Below, piece after piece: positions 50,492 to 63,000 of a stretch of 64,000 nt of DNA. Origin of the DNA: Moringa oleifera (Eukaryota; Streptophyta; Magnoliopsida; Brassicales; Moringaceae); assembly GCA_021397835.1 (NCBI GenBank), contig JAJFZO010000230.1, positions 4,768,001 to 4,832,000 of the forward strand, given 5' to 3'. How positions within the stretch are numbered: the stretch's first letter is position 1; the number at the start of each line of letters is the position of its first letter. Below the pieces are notes generated by a model. The model was not told where the DNA came from. It worked only from the letters and a program-made list of their open reading frames with translations, and ran no database searches. The position numbers and the translations under genes are program-made.

Positions 50492-50590
50492 ACTTTAGAT
50501 TAGTTTTATCCTCTTTCTTCTGAAAATCATGTCTGTTGGATATTCTGGAGTTAGTGACTGATAGAAAAGAGTAGACACTTATATGAATAC

Positions 50591-50596
50591 AATAAA
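50591..50596 (+). terminator. Probable polyadenylation signal of the RimP-like gene
   Basis: AATAAA lies about 100 bases after the stop codon at 50491, a normal plant 3' UTR distance. Plant signals are loose, so this is suggestive only. Confidence 0.4.
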
Positions 50597-53500
50597 TATG
50601 GTCATTTATCTCATTTTGTATCTTTGCCCTCTCTGGCAAACCACTCTGTATTCCAAATATCAGCTGTAAAAGTGTTCTTTTCTGTACATATGATGATGAA
50701 TTCTCGTTTATTTCTTTAATGAGTGGTTAGCACAGTGGTAACTCAAGGTAAAAAACAAAAGGGGGAGAAACTGACTTATTATCTGGAAGAAATATCTCTA
50801 AGACGCCGAAGTTAATGGAGTTGAGCCTGAAGCTTGCATGTGTGGGTTTTATTCATGAAGTGAAGGATTCAGTTTTATTTGATGCTGAAATTTGAATATG
50901 AAATGCCATGTTCTGTAAACCTATGTGATGCTGGAATTTGGTTTCCTCTCTCAGCGAAAGTTGCTGGAGGCTCATTTTTATGCACATATGATTGATAAAT
51001 TTGATGTTCTTTCTTGAATAGGGTTCAAGCTATGACTTCTGTCTCAGAATTTCAGTTTATAGTCTAGGTTTTGCATGCAAGCATAGATACTAGAGAAGCA
51101 GGTGTCTTGGACAGTCGTGCTTGAAGTATCACTCTTGAGGGTGTGTTTAACATTGTTACCTTGGTACTTTGTGTACCAAATGTCCTTATTTACTTATTTT
51201 CTAGGTTCAATTCTTTAAATCTAGCTAGTATCCAAAGAGTTTCAAATATTACTTTCAGTGTTATTTTACTTGTTAACATTATAACATGGTTGCTTAATGC
51301 AGGAAATGCCCACACTTCTTATTCCATAGGTAACATTTCTTATCCTACGATTGTTTTAACTGCCATGTGAATCATATGTGCTGAAGTGTCTCTGTAGCTT
51401 ATCATCAGATCACTTTCTTTTGGTCATTTTTTTCTGGAGAAATTCTTGCTTCAGCCCTCATTTGTTGGGAAAACCAGTAAATTCCTACCCCCTATTCCCC
51501 TCGCTACTTTTGTTTACTTGACATTTCTTTTCAGCTTTCTTATAAAGAAAAATAGTCTCTTGAGCTTATAGCATTGTATAAAATCTCAGATAAAATTTTT
51601 TGTACTATGTTGTATCAGTATTTTTCCCTTTCATAGTTTTGTTTGATCGGTAATAATTGGGATACTATCTAGTTGCTGATACCCTGGAGTGCTTTCTTCT
51701 TGTATCTTTTCCCAGTTATTATGTTGAAGGAAAACTAAAGGAACTTCAGATAAAAAACTTTAAAATTTGCAAATTGGGTTATTAAGCAGAATACATAAGA
51801 TATGGAACAATAAAAGTAAAGCAATAAAACAGTGGAGTTTGTTCTTCATAAATCATTTATGTTTTGGTAATTTAGGGAAACATATAAGATAGGATTGGAG
51901 AAGTAGGAACCAATATTTTACCAGTGCTTTTTGTCTCAACTTTTATGGTTGGATGGAATTAGGTTTCTTCAAATCTCTCTGATATCTGAGAGAGAAACCG
52001 AGGGGTAGGGGGGGGTTTGGGCATCCAATTAGGTGAGATGAATTTTAGAAAAGTGAAGAGAAGTTTCTACAAATGATATAAGAAGCAGGAAAGGCCAGAA
52101 TGTGGTCGATGAACTAAATAGCTATGGTGTCCCATATATATGTGTATACATTTGTTAGGCAACCCTTAGAGGGAAAAAAGACTGTAGTTTCAACTTTTCT
52201 GTAGTCCTGGCAAATTTAAACTCAAGTTGTTGCAAGTCGTAAACCTTCAACTCCCCTCTTGTTTTGTGGTCTTCCCACTCAAAGCCTAATTTTAAAAGCT
52301 TCCCTTCCATAATTGGAGTGACAATACTGAGGAAAGAAAGAAAGAACATCAGAAATAATTGGTCATCTCTTCATTTTCTGACTTGCAGTACATTTTTCAG
52401 CTTGATCTAGCCGGGAGGAACTCTGAAATGCAAGACAAAAGATTCCTCGTAATTTAGTGATTGTTTATATTATCTCATTTTAGATGTCAAAATGTGTGAG
52501 CTCTAAAACTGCCAATTTAGGTTGAAATATCTCTGGATTTAGGGGAATGGTAATAGTGTATTCTGGGGAAGAACAGAAACAGAAGAAGGTAAGGAAATGA
52601 ATCATGTTCTAAAGCATGACCATTTGGTCAACTTAGTTTTCTATTTGTAAGGACTGGATTAGTGTTGGAAACTAGCAGATACAATGCCATTTTGCAATTT
52701 ACGCCTTAATTATGTGAATACCAGAGTAGCTTAATTTGCGTTTCATTGCATTCAGCTAGGCTCTAATTTATAATTATGACCACATGGCTGTCATGTTTGA
52801 CTCCTGAATTGTCTTTACTCTTTGCTCTGCTCCCTGCCTCATTCTTTTCATTCTTTTTCTTCATTCCCTCAATACATGGCTGTGAGACTTTAAATGTGAT
52901 AATGTCTGTGGGAGCCATGAAATGAAAGTGGAAAAGCTTCACAACATGTACCCTAGAAGCCGACTAACCAAAGACCTCCCTAGGATGCTTATCCAACACA
53001 TTAATATTATTGATCTTCTTCAAAATGTTCATGATTTCATTCCAGAATTAAAAATGGCTGGTCCGTCCCCACTTGTTAAATGTTTGGAGCAGCGGAAAAA
53101 CATGTGCTGCAACTGCTTGGAGTCCTTCCCACTTTTGATTATCAGCAGTTTTACTGTTGCTGATGTTGTTTCTTCTTGGCATTTGCAGCCTGAGATCTCC
53201 CATCTGTATATTACCAATGTTAATTTTGGTGCATTGAACCTGGGGGCATTGCACGTTGACGAGATATAATGAATTTGAATTCCTTTTTGACAAATTTATT
53301 GTCATTTATTTATTTTTACTAAAATACATTTTTTTAGTGTAAATATTTGAGGAAAAATAAGATCATCAATTAAATGATTTAAAATTTTGAATTTTATTTT
53401 CTCTCTTCAATTAAATTTTGATTTTCAAATTTATTTAATAAATTTTAATTTATTGATTTAGTTAAAATTATTCTTGACTTAAAATTATTAAAAAATGAAT

Positions 53501-54100
53501 AATATTTTTATTATTAAAATATTTATCAAAAAATTATTTAAACAGATTTTATTTTCTATTTTAATTGTAATATTTAAATTTAATAATTTTTATTGTATTC
53601 TTAATAAATTTTTTCAATAATATAATTTTCTTTAAAAATATTTTCAATAAATAAAAATTTTTAAATTTTTTATGATGCTGAAGACATTTTAAGTTAATTT
53701 TGTTGTAAAAGTTGTATAATTTGAATATTGTTAATTTTAAATTTTTTGATTTGATTTGATTTAATTTAAATTAAGAAGCTAATTTTTTAAAAAAATAATT
53801 TTTTTTAGAAAGATTAAAATCAAGAGTTTTAAATAAATTTTATTTTTAAATTTATTTTGATATTAAAACATTTAATTTGTTAACTTGCAAACATCGACTT
53901 GTAAATAATATTTAAAACGATTAAATTCAAATATTATATATTAATAGTTAGAGTCAGAATCTTTTATTAATTAAGAGTGTTAGCATTTTTTATTAGTTTA
54001 TAATATTAGAATAAAGGAAAAAATTTGATTGATATTATTATAATATAAATAAATAAATTTTATTTAATTAAAAATAAATTACTATATAAAATATATCAAA
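50597..54100. other. Intergenic spacer with an unassigned low-AT part
   Basis: About 50700-53280 is of ordinary composition but has no gene I can assemble. A tRNA-like A-box patch sits near 50724-50745, a 64-codon minus-strand open frame at 52155-52349 and a 115-codon plus-strand open frame at 52922-53269; none is recognised. 53290-54110 is very AT-rich. Confidence 0.45.
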
Positions 54101-55102
54101 ATAAATAAAATATAGATTAGATAGAATCATCGTCCAGCTTACTTTACACCTTGAAGGAGGCAAGACAAGTTGCAGATAACGAAGAGAGGCTTCATGGATT
54201 TTTATTTCTCTTTTAAATTGAGCCCCGCCCGTATATATATATATGCTTATAGCATCACGTGCGGGCTCCACATTTTTTTCTCGTACAAAAGAAAGCGATC
54301 CGTAAATAGAAGATAAATAACTGAATAAAAATTACATGAGAATATAAAAAAATTGAAAAAGAAAATTAAATAGGACGGCTCTTTCTGTTCGCGACTTTTA
54401 ATGCTGGAAAAAGGCTCTCGGCCTCGGTCTTACCAAATTTTAAACCCCGAGAGATAGTATCGGGTTTCCGTTCGGTGATTGGAGCGTGTTTTACCACTTT
54501 CTCATGGTGCTCGTGGATGTTATGTTAAACAGAATTTAATACGGCGTGGAGCGGCTGAAGCAAGCCAAAGTAGATACCTTTTCTTGCTTTGACTTGTTTG
54601 ACCATTTATCTTTCTTATTGTCCTCAGAAGATGCCAACCCCTAAGTTTGGATCTTTTTATATCTTTGTTTCTTTCTAATCTTTCTTATCAACTAGTCTAA
54701 ATTGTGGACGAAATGATTTGATAATTAGAACAGAGAATGGCCTGTAGTTTGAAGCTCTGCAACTTCTTGAACGTCTCTCTGTGTATCTTTGAGGTGGTTT
54801 TGTGAGTGTCGTGTTGTGTAGATTTATAGCTAAATTCTAAGCAAGATGAGATCTTGATTACTTAAAGTGAGGCGATATAAATATAATTATAACGTCTATT
54901 TGAGCTTACCTTTTTGTTAAAGCAAAGCCAGGATTCACGTGCCTTCCGTTGCAACCAAATTCGTTTGGCGGAAGATACGTATATATATGGTGATATATCA
55001 AAAGAAAGACATGAGATGATGCTGCTGTTATCATCATTGTAATTATTTTACATCTTCTTTTCTTCTTTTTCTCTGTCTTCGTGTTACCCTTTTGTTTTTC
55101 TG

Positions 55103-55113
55103 TATTATAAATA
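55103..55113 (+). promoter_or_regulatory. TATA-like element of the carboxypeptidase gene
   Basis: TATTATAAATA lies about 95 bases upstream of the ATG at 55206. The leader would end in a GA-rich run (about 55181-55203) directly before the start codon; GA-repeat leaders are typical BPC (GAGA-binding) targets. Confidence 0.5.
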
Positions 55114-55205
55114 TTAGTAGAAAAAGAACTGGATAAAGGGGTGGATTCACGGGGAGGATCTTCAAACAGTGGGGGTGTCGAGAGAGAGAGAGACTAAGAG
55201 AGAGA

Positions 55206-58200
55206 ATGGCTAGGTGGTGGTTTAGTGGGTTCTTGATTGCTGTGGGTTTGGTTTTTCTGAGTAGTAGTAACGTAGTGGTTGTGGAGGGTTACCCATTTGA
55301 GGATCTGGTGGTGAGGTTGCCTGGTCAACCGAAGGTCGAGTTCAGGCAATTTGCTGGGTATGTTGATGTGGATGTTAAGGCGGGTAGGAGCCTGTTTTAC
55401 TACTTTGTCGAGGCAGAGAAGGACCCGGACAAGAAGCCCCTTACCCTTTGGCTCAATGGAGGTTGGTCTTGTTATTTCTTTTCTTCTGTTCATTCACATG
55501 AGAGAATCCAAATCACTTATATGCAGATTCTTTAACTCCTTGAAGTGAATTCTTGCTTCTTCTTAGAATGCGGTTTATAATGTGAGATGGGTATTTTCTG
55601 TATCATTTCCTTTCACAAACTTCTAGTTACCGTGTTTGTCCGCTTTGGTCTCCCTTTTGCTTTCCATAGTGAAGATTCAATTGTTCAATTCAATTTTTTT
55701 CATTTTCTTTGTGGAAGTTTCGCTTTTCTCGTTGTACTTTGTTATCTTTACATGTGCTTAGATTTACATGCTTTCTCACTTATCATTTGACTTTTTTTTT
55801 TCCTTTTCACCTCACTTCATTGTAGCTCTCAACTGCCTGTTTGGTGTCTTCTGGCTCTACAGCATCCAAGGAGCCTGTTAACTTCAAATTTTGAGAATGT
55901 ATTTGGTCTTATATATTCAGTTTCTTGATGTCTGAGTCTGTATTGTAGATTCTGGCAGCTTTACTTTCTCTTCTTTCTTGCCTTTCTTAATTTTTTTTTT
56001 TTAAAAAGGAAAAAGGCAGAACAGGTGCTTTGGGTACACGTGCAACAGCTGCTGAGTTTGTTGTTTTTCAGTTTGGGTCTTCATGTTTTCTCATCAAAAT
56101 ATTCAGCCAGTGCCGTTCCTGGGGATCAAGGAGAAGTTAGATAATCTAAATCATCCCTCAAATTTTGAGATCCAAAGGATTTATAAAACCTTTTGGAGTT
56201 TGTTGTGATACACAAATGATCAATTAAAGGGATTTCTTCCTATTTGATGATAATTATCAAGGCTTGTGTTTAATCTAAGCTTTGATGCAGCGATAATTAT
56301 GTCTAAGGTGCTAATGTCTTAACTAAAATGCTTTCAAACACTGAATCTAGATTGATATCTTATGTGCAGGCCCTGGTTGTTCCTCCGTTGGTGGAGGTGC
56401 CTTCACAGAGTTGGGTCCATTTTACCCCACAGGGGATGGTCGAGGTCTTCGAAGAAATAAGATGTCCTGGAATAAAGGTATAACTCCCAGCGTGATTTTC
56501 TAACCTTGGTATTGATCGCAAACTAAACTTATTTAAGCTGACTTCTGTTTTCTACTCATCTTTTCCAGCATCAAATGTCCTCTTTGTTGAGTCGCCAGCT
56601 GGGGTAGGATGGTCATACTCAAACACGACTTCTGATTACACTTGTGGGGATGCATCCGCTGGTAAAGTCAAAGGCTCATCACGCTCTAGATTAATTTATT
56701 GTGTGCTTATGTTATGTGACTCATTGTAGGAAGAAACAGTGTCAATATTAACTAAAGCTTGAGATGTCAGGGCTATCTTTCACTTTGGACTGATTTAAGC
56801 TATATTTTCTTGGTTTGGCAGCTAGGGACATGCATGTGTTCTTGTTGCAGTGGTACAAGAAATTCCCAGAATACAGATCCAGGGAACTGTTTCTTACAGG
56901 CGAAAGCTATGCAGGTCTGAGAAATATTATGATTAAAACAGCTTTGATTCCACTTATGTAATAATATCTGACAGAAAATTTTGTGAAAAATGAAAGACAC
57001 TGATTCAACCTTTTACCTTGCAAAATGCATTGACAAATGAGAAGCATTGGCTATTCCATGTTGGAAGTTCCTAAACTGAGGAATATCAAGAATCATAATG
57101 ATTCTGTTGGTTGAAGAGAAGGAGCTTTTGTTTTGTTTTAATTCTATTTCTTTTGGAATGAGGAATATAACATACTGAAATATCTCTGACTTGAGCTTAT
57201 TGGTTTTAAGACCATAACTACACATATTAATGGTGTTTTACAGGGCATTACATACCACAGTTGGCCGATGTTTTACTGAACCATAATGCACATTCAACTG
57301 GTTTCAAGTTCAACATCAAAGGAGTTGCTGTAAGAAAACCTGAAACTTTAAGTTCCCTGGCTATGTCAATTTAAAACCCGGGGGGTTGGGGGGGGGGGGG
57401 CGGGGGCGGAGAGGGTCTGAGGGCAGAGAGATCTGTTTTTGGGCTTCTCTTTGGTATCCTGAAGTTATATGTGTAACTTGGTTAATCTTTTCTTGGGCAT
57501 TCTTTTTCCTTTGGTTAGATTGGGAATCCACTTCTCAAACTTGATCGAGATGTTGCAGCAACATATGAATTCTTCTGGTCACATGGAATGATATCTGACG
57601 AAGTTGGCCTCACCATCATGAATGAATGTGATTTCGATGATTACACTTTTGCGAGTCCCCACAATGTGACCCATTCATGCACTGACGCAATTGCCCAGGC
57701 AAATAGCATAGTTGGTGACTATATAGACAATTATGATGTGATTCTTGATGTTTGCTATCCATCTATAGTAGAGCAAGAGCTGCGCTTGCGGAAGATGGTA
57801 TATCTTTTTCCTGCTACAGCTTCATGTTCCCTTGCTACTTTGGCGTTTACCTCTGTAACAATGATCCCTTTTTCTAACATATGTAGGCTACCAAGATGAG
57901 TCTCGGGGTTGATGTGTGTGTGAGCTATGAAAGACGATTTTACTTTAATCTTCCTGAGGTCCAAAAAGCTCTTCATGCAAATCGGACTAATTTACCTTAC
58001 AGCTGGGCCATGTGCAGTGGGTAAGTGATTTTCAGACTTCTTTACCAGTGGATGATATCTTAGGCTCAGCCTGAGAGGATTGCATATTCTTGTTTCCATC
58101 ACTTAACTGATTTTTGCAATTTCTTGTGCTGGACAGCATCTTAAACTACAGTGACACTGATGGTAACATCAACATCCTTCCCATTCTCAAAAGGATTATC

Positions 58201-58714
58201 CAAAATGGTATTCCAGTTTGGGTTTTCAGGTAAAAGAGATCCTTTGAATTCTTACATTCATTATTTTCTTTAAAGATGCAATTACTAAACATGGTATTGT
58301 TCTTCCTTTTTCATCAAATTGCAGCGGTGATCAAGATTCTGTTGTACCCCTACTGGGCTCCCGGACATTAATCCGGGAACTAGCTCATGATCTCAACTTC
58401 AAGGTTACAGTTCCATATGGAGCCTGGTTCCACAAAGGCCAGGTACTGATCTCCCCAAACTTTTTTCTGCTTTCTAGTGTTTTTGGAGCTAAATCATCAC
58501 AGACTGTCTTACCCGTGTTTTCATATTCTTTCATCTGTATGAACAGGTTGGAGGCTGGGCTACTGAGTACGGGAACTTGTTGACATTTGCAACAGTAAGG
58601 GGTGCAGCCCATATGGTACCCTATGCACAGCCATCAAGAGCTTTGCATTTGTTCAGCTCATTTGTACATGGCAGGAGATTGCCCAGTACAACCCGCCCTT
58701 CAATTGAAGATTAA
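55206..58714 (+). CDS. Serine carboxypeptidase-like protein (S10, SCPL42-45 type)
   Basis: Ten exons: 55206-55461, 56370-56477, 56569-56661, 56822-56914, 57244-57329, 57519-57797, 57887-58020, 58137-58229, 58325-58442 and 58547-58714. They give 475 aa. A signal peptide is plain ([20 protein letters not shown]). The S10 core follows: [40 protein letters not shown] and [18 protein letters not shown]. The nucleophile Ser181 lies in TGESYAGHYIPQ, the Asp (about 385) in [16 protein letters not shown] and His442 in [20 protein letters not shown], so the triad is complete. Several N-glycosylation sites (SNTTS, HNVTHS, ANRTN) suit a secreted or vacuolar enzyme. The protein probably removes C-terminal residues; acyltransferase members belong to another clade. 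Intron 5 has a G-rich tract. No defects were seen. Confidence 0.94.
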
Positions 58715-58976
58715 GAGTACTTTCAAGTTCTAATGATAGCAGTTCCAACAAGTTCTATGTTTCCTTTTTCTTGATGCCAAAGGCAATAGAACATTAACCT
58801 TTTAGCTTCTCCTTTTCTTCATTTTCCCAAAGCAAGATTTAGTAATACGGAGTGTTAGCCAGAATAATTAGGAAAGAAAAGAGCATAGTTATTAGGGATC
58901 AGAGGAACTGGAATTAGTTCATAGGATTTGAGTGGTTGAATCGGTTTTTGTTTCTTTGGAGATTTACTCATTGATC

Positions 58977-58982
58977 AATAAA
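58977..58982 (+). terminator. Probable polyadenylation signal of the carboxypeptidase gene
   Basis: AATAAA lies about 263 bases after the stop codon at 58714 in a T-rich context (TTGATCAATAAAAATTGG). The distance is ordinary for a plant 3' UTR. Confidence 0.45.
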
Positions 58983-59928
58983 AATTGGCATGTCTTTCTG
59001 TCAGAGCAGTTCAAGTTTTTATAATGTTATGCAGAAGCTTTTGTCTGTCGTGGTATTCAATGTTTTTGCATCTGCTGTTCAAGTTTTAGAACATCATCCG
59101 AGGTTATTACAGCTCATGATTTAGACAAACATTGATGAGATTGTGACTTGTTCATATGCAAGCAAACAAGGGAAGCTTCATCTCCAGGTGAAGGAGGTTG
59201 CTTTATATTGCAGTCTTGGATGATTTTTTCCAATTTGCAATTTGAAAAAAACTAAAATTTAAGGTATCCTCTGTGGGAGGAGGATCTTCTTATGATCTTA
59301 TAGATAGAAGAATTTTTTTTCTTAATTTATGATGTTAATATGATATTAAAGAAATTAAATACATAAAATTTTAATTATTAATTTAAAAAAAAAAAGGTAT
59401 CAAAAGAATTCAAACAGAATTATGAGCTTGAAAAGCTAAAGCAATGCACAAAAACTATAAACTTGAAAACAAAACTTTTAGATTGTACATTATTTGTAAT
59501 ATCTTTACATGTTGACAAAAATATAAATGAGATGATAATATATAGTTTAAATATTTAAATTGCACATTTTTTTTGAAAATATTCAGTCAAACATTATATA
59601 AAACTTAATTTTTGATATTATATATATATATTGAAATTACAAGAAATAATATCACAAAAATTCAAAATAAGTAATACTTACTCATCATTATCAATATAAA
59701 TCAAACAATAAGATAAGCATCTGCATGGATAGGTAGTTTTATAATTGCCCTTATGACTCAAAGGAATTATTTGCAAGTCCTGCCTCCCTGGCTGGGAGAA
59801 GAACACGGGAAACTAAGAGCTGCTGGCTCCAGCATCTTGTGTCTTTTGATTCTTCATTCTTCACAAAAGGCAAGGTAGCAACAACGACCATCAAGTATGC
59901 TAGTACAACTTAGTTGATCGACCAAGTC
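58983..59928. other. Spacer between carboxypeptidase and PPR genes
   Basis: AT-rich except near the ends; a TATATATATA run lies near 59621. No gene was seen. The last 150 bases should hold the PPR promoter and leader. Confidence 0.5.
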
Positions 59929-60018
59929 ATGCCTGACTCGTCTATGGTTCAATGCTTCTCAGGTTTCGCTCCAGAGCATTACCGCACTCGAGCACACACT
60001 TCTTTCTTGACCACTTAA
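59929..60018 (+). other. Upstream ORF overlapping the PPR start codon
   Basis: ATG at 59929 opens a 29-residue frame (MPDSSMVQCF...) ending at TAA 60016-60018, out of frame with and spanning the PPR ATG at 59952. A second ATG in the same frame lies at 59944. If the leader includes these, scanning ribosomes would often miss the main start. Confidence 0.5.
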
Positions 60019-63000
60019 CTTTCTCCACTGAGTTGGCTCCCTCGGTCCTGAACCCAGCGCCTGATCTACCTCCACAGACTCATGTGTATGAGTATCTTTT
60101 GCGAACTTGCCTACAACAATGCAAGAGAATCAAAACCCACAAGTTGTTCGATGAAATGCCTCAAAAGCTGGCCCAAGCTTCGAGAACGGGCAGAGTTGTC
60201 CACGCCCAGAGCTTGAAACTCGGGTTCGGTTCAAGGGGGCCGCTAGGAAATGCCATTGTTGATCTTTATGCTAAATGTGGCAATGTGGGTTTTGCGGAGA
60301 AGGCCTTTGACATGCTTGACCAGAGAGATATATTGGCGTGGAACTCGATTCTATTCATGTATTCGAGGCATGGAACATCAGAACAGGTTATGAAGTGCTT
60401 CGGGTCATTGCATGATTATGGGCTGCTGCCAAATGAATTCACAGTCGCCATTGTATTGTCCACTTGCAGGAGATCGGTGGATGTTGAGTTTGGCAGACAG
60501 GTTCATTGCAGTGTTATAAAGACTGGACTTGAAGTGAGTGCTTTCTGTGAAGGTGCTCTAATTGATATGTATGCTAAGTGTCCTTTGATAAGTGAAGCTC
60601 GCCGACTATTTGATGGAGCAATGAACCTGGACACAGTTTCTTGGACTTCAATGATCTCTGGATACGTTCAAGTTGGTTTACCTGAAGAAGCTCTCAAATT
60701 GTTTGAGAAGATGCAGAATACTGGCTGTGTCCCAGACCAGGTAGCATCTGTTACAGTCATAAATGCATGTGTTTGTCTAGGAAGGTTGGATGATGCAAGT
60801 GAATTGTTCATGCAGATGCCCAACCCAAATGTTGTAGCATGGAATGTGATGATTTCAGGACATGCTCAGAGAGGTTATGAGGTGGAAGCCATTAAATTTT
60901 TCCAAAACATGAGAAAAGCTGGTGTTAAATCCACACGATCTACATTAGGAAGTATCTTGAGTGCCATTGCCAATTTAGCTGCTCTTGACTTAGGCTTGCT
61001 AGTTCATGCTGAGGCAATTAAACAGGGTTTGACCTCTAATGTTTACGTGGGAAGTTCTTTGATCAATATGTATGCCAAATGCGCGAAAATGGAAGCTGCA
61101 AAGAAAGTATTTGATGCATTAGATGAGAGAAATGTTGTCTTGTGGAATGCAATGCTAGGAGGTTATGCACAGAGTGGTTATGCCTATGAAGTAATGGAAC
61201 TATTCTCTGATATGAAGTGCTCTGGCTTTCACCCTGACGAATTTACCTGTACTAGCATTCTGAGTGCATGTGCTTGCTTGAAAAATTTAGACATGGGCTG
61301 CCAGTTGCATACAGTGATTATCAAGAACAAATTTGCCACAAATTTATTTGTAGGAAATGCATTGATAGATATGTATGCTAAATCTGGGGCTCTCAAGGAA
61401 GCAAAGCAGCAATTTGAGCTCATAAAGAATCCAGATAATGTTTCTTGGAATGCAGTAATTGTTGGATTTGTGCAGGAAGAGGATGAGGTTGAGGCTTTCA
61501 ACTTGTTTCGAAGGATGCACTTGTCTGGTATTGTACCTGATGAAGCAAGCTTAGCTAGTATACTAAGTGCATGTGCGAATATTCAAGGTCTGGATCCAGG
61601 GATCCAAGTTCATTGCCTCTCTGTCAAATCTGGCCTAGAAACAAGCCTTTATGCAGGAAGCTCCCTTATTGACATGTATGCTAAGTGTGGGGCCCGCAGG
61701 GCTGCACATGAAGTTCTCTCTTGCATGCCCAAGCGAAGCATAGTCTCGATGAATGCTTTGATTGCTGGGTATTCTCAAAATGATCTAGAGGAAGCAATAG
61801 TACTCTTTCAAGACATGCAAGCAGAAGGATTGAACCCATCTGAAATAACCTTTGTGAGCCTTTTAGATGCCTGTAATGAGCCTGATAGCTTGAATTTAGG
61901 GAGGCAAATCCACTCTCTTGTACTAAAGAGGGGTCTTTTATGCAATGATGACTTTTTGGATATTTCTCTCATGGGAATGTACATGAACTGCCATAGAATT
62001 TCAGAGGCTTTTGCTCTCTTTTCAGAGTTTCCAAATCCTAAGAGCACAATATTGTGGACAGCTATTATTTCAGGACTTACTCAAAACGATTTCAGTGAGG
62101 AGGCCTTGCAGTTTTATGGAGAAATGCTTACTAACAATGCCTTACCTGACCAAGCAACATTTGTAAGTGTGCTTAGAGCCTGTGCTGTCTTATCTTCCCT
62201 TAGAGAAGGTAGAGTGATCCATTCTCTGATTTTCCACACTGGTTATGACTTGGATGAGTTAACAAGTAGTGCCCTTATAGACATGTATGCTAAATGTGGT
62301 GACATGAAAAGTTCTGTGCAAGTTTTTGAGGAAATGAGCTGTAAAAATAATGTTATTTCCTGGAACTCGATGATAGTTGGATTTGCTAAAAATGGTTATG
62401 CAGAAGATGCGCTCAAAATTTTTAATCAAATGAGGCAAGCCCATGTTAGACCTGATGACATTACATTCCTTGGTGTTCTTACTGCATGTAGTCATGCAGG
62501 GAGGTTGAGTGAAGGTCGCCGGATCTTTGATATGATGGTTAGTAACTATGCGATTCAGCCTAGGGTAGATCATTGTGCCTGCATGGTTGATCTTCTTGGC
62601 CGATGGGGTAATCTTGGAGAAGCAGAGGAGTTCATTGGTAAATTAAATTTTGAGCCAGATGCTATGATTTGGGCTTCATTGCTTGGTGCTTGCAGAATAC
62701 ATGGAGATGATATTAGGGGCAGGCAGGCGGCTGAGAAACTCATTGAGTTGGAGCCCCAAAATTCTTCTTCTTACGTGCTGCTTTCTAATATATATGCTGC
62801 ATCAGGAAACTGGGATGAGGTTAATAATTTAAGGAGGGCAATGAGAGAAAGAGGAGTGAAAAAATTGCCTGGATGTAGCTGGATTGTTGTAGGACAGAAA
62901 ACTTACTTATTTGTTGCAGGAGATAAATCTCGCCCTACCATAGGTGGTACTGATGCAGTTTTGAAGGAGTTGACTGCAGTGATGAAAGAAGATGGATATA

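Noticed and set aside
62259..62573. Minus-strand 104-codon frame inside the PPR gene
   Set aside because: It is antisense to the PPR repeats, whose codon pattern explains the long frame.
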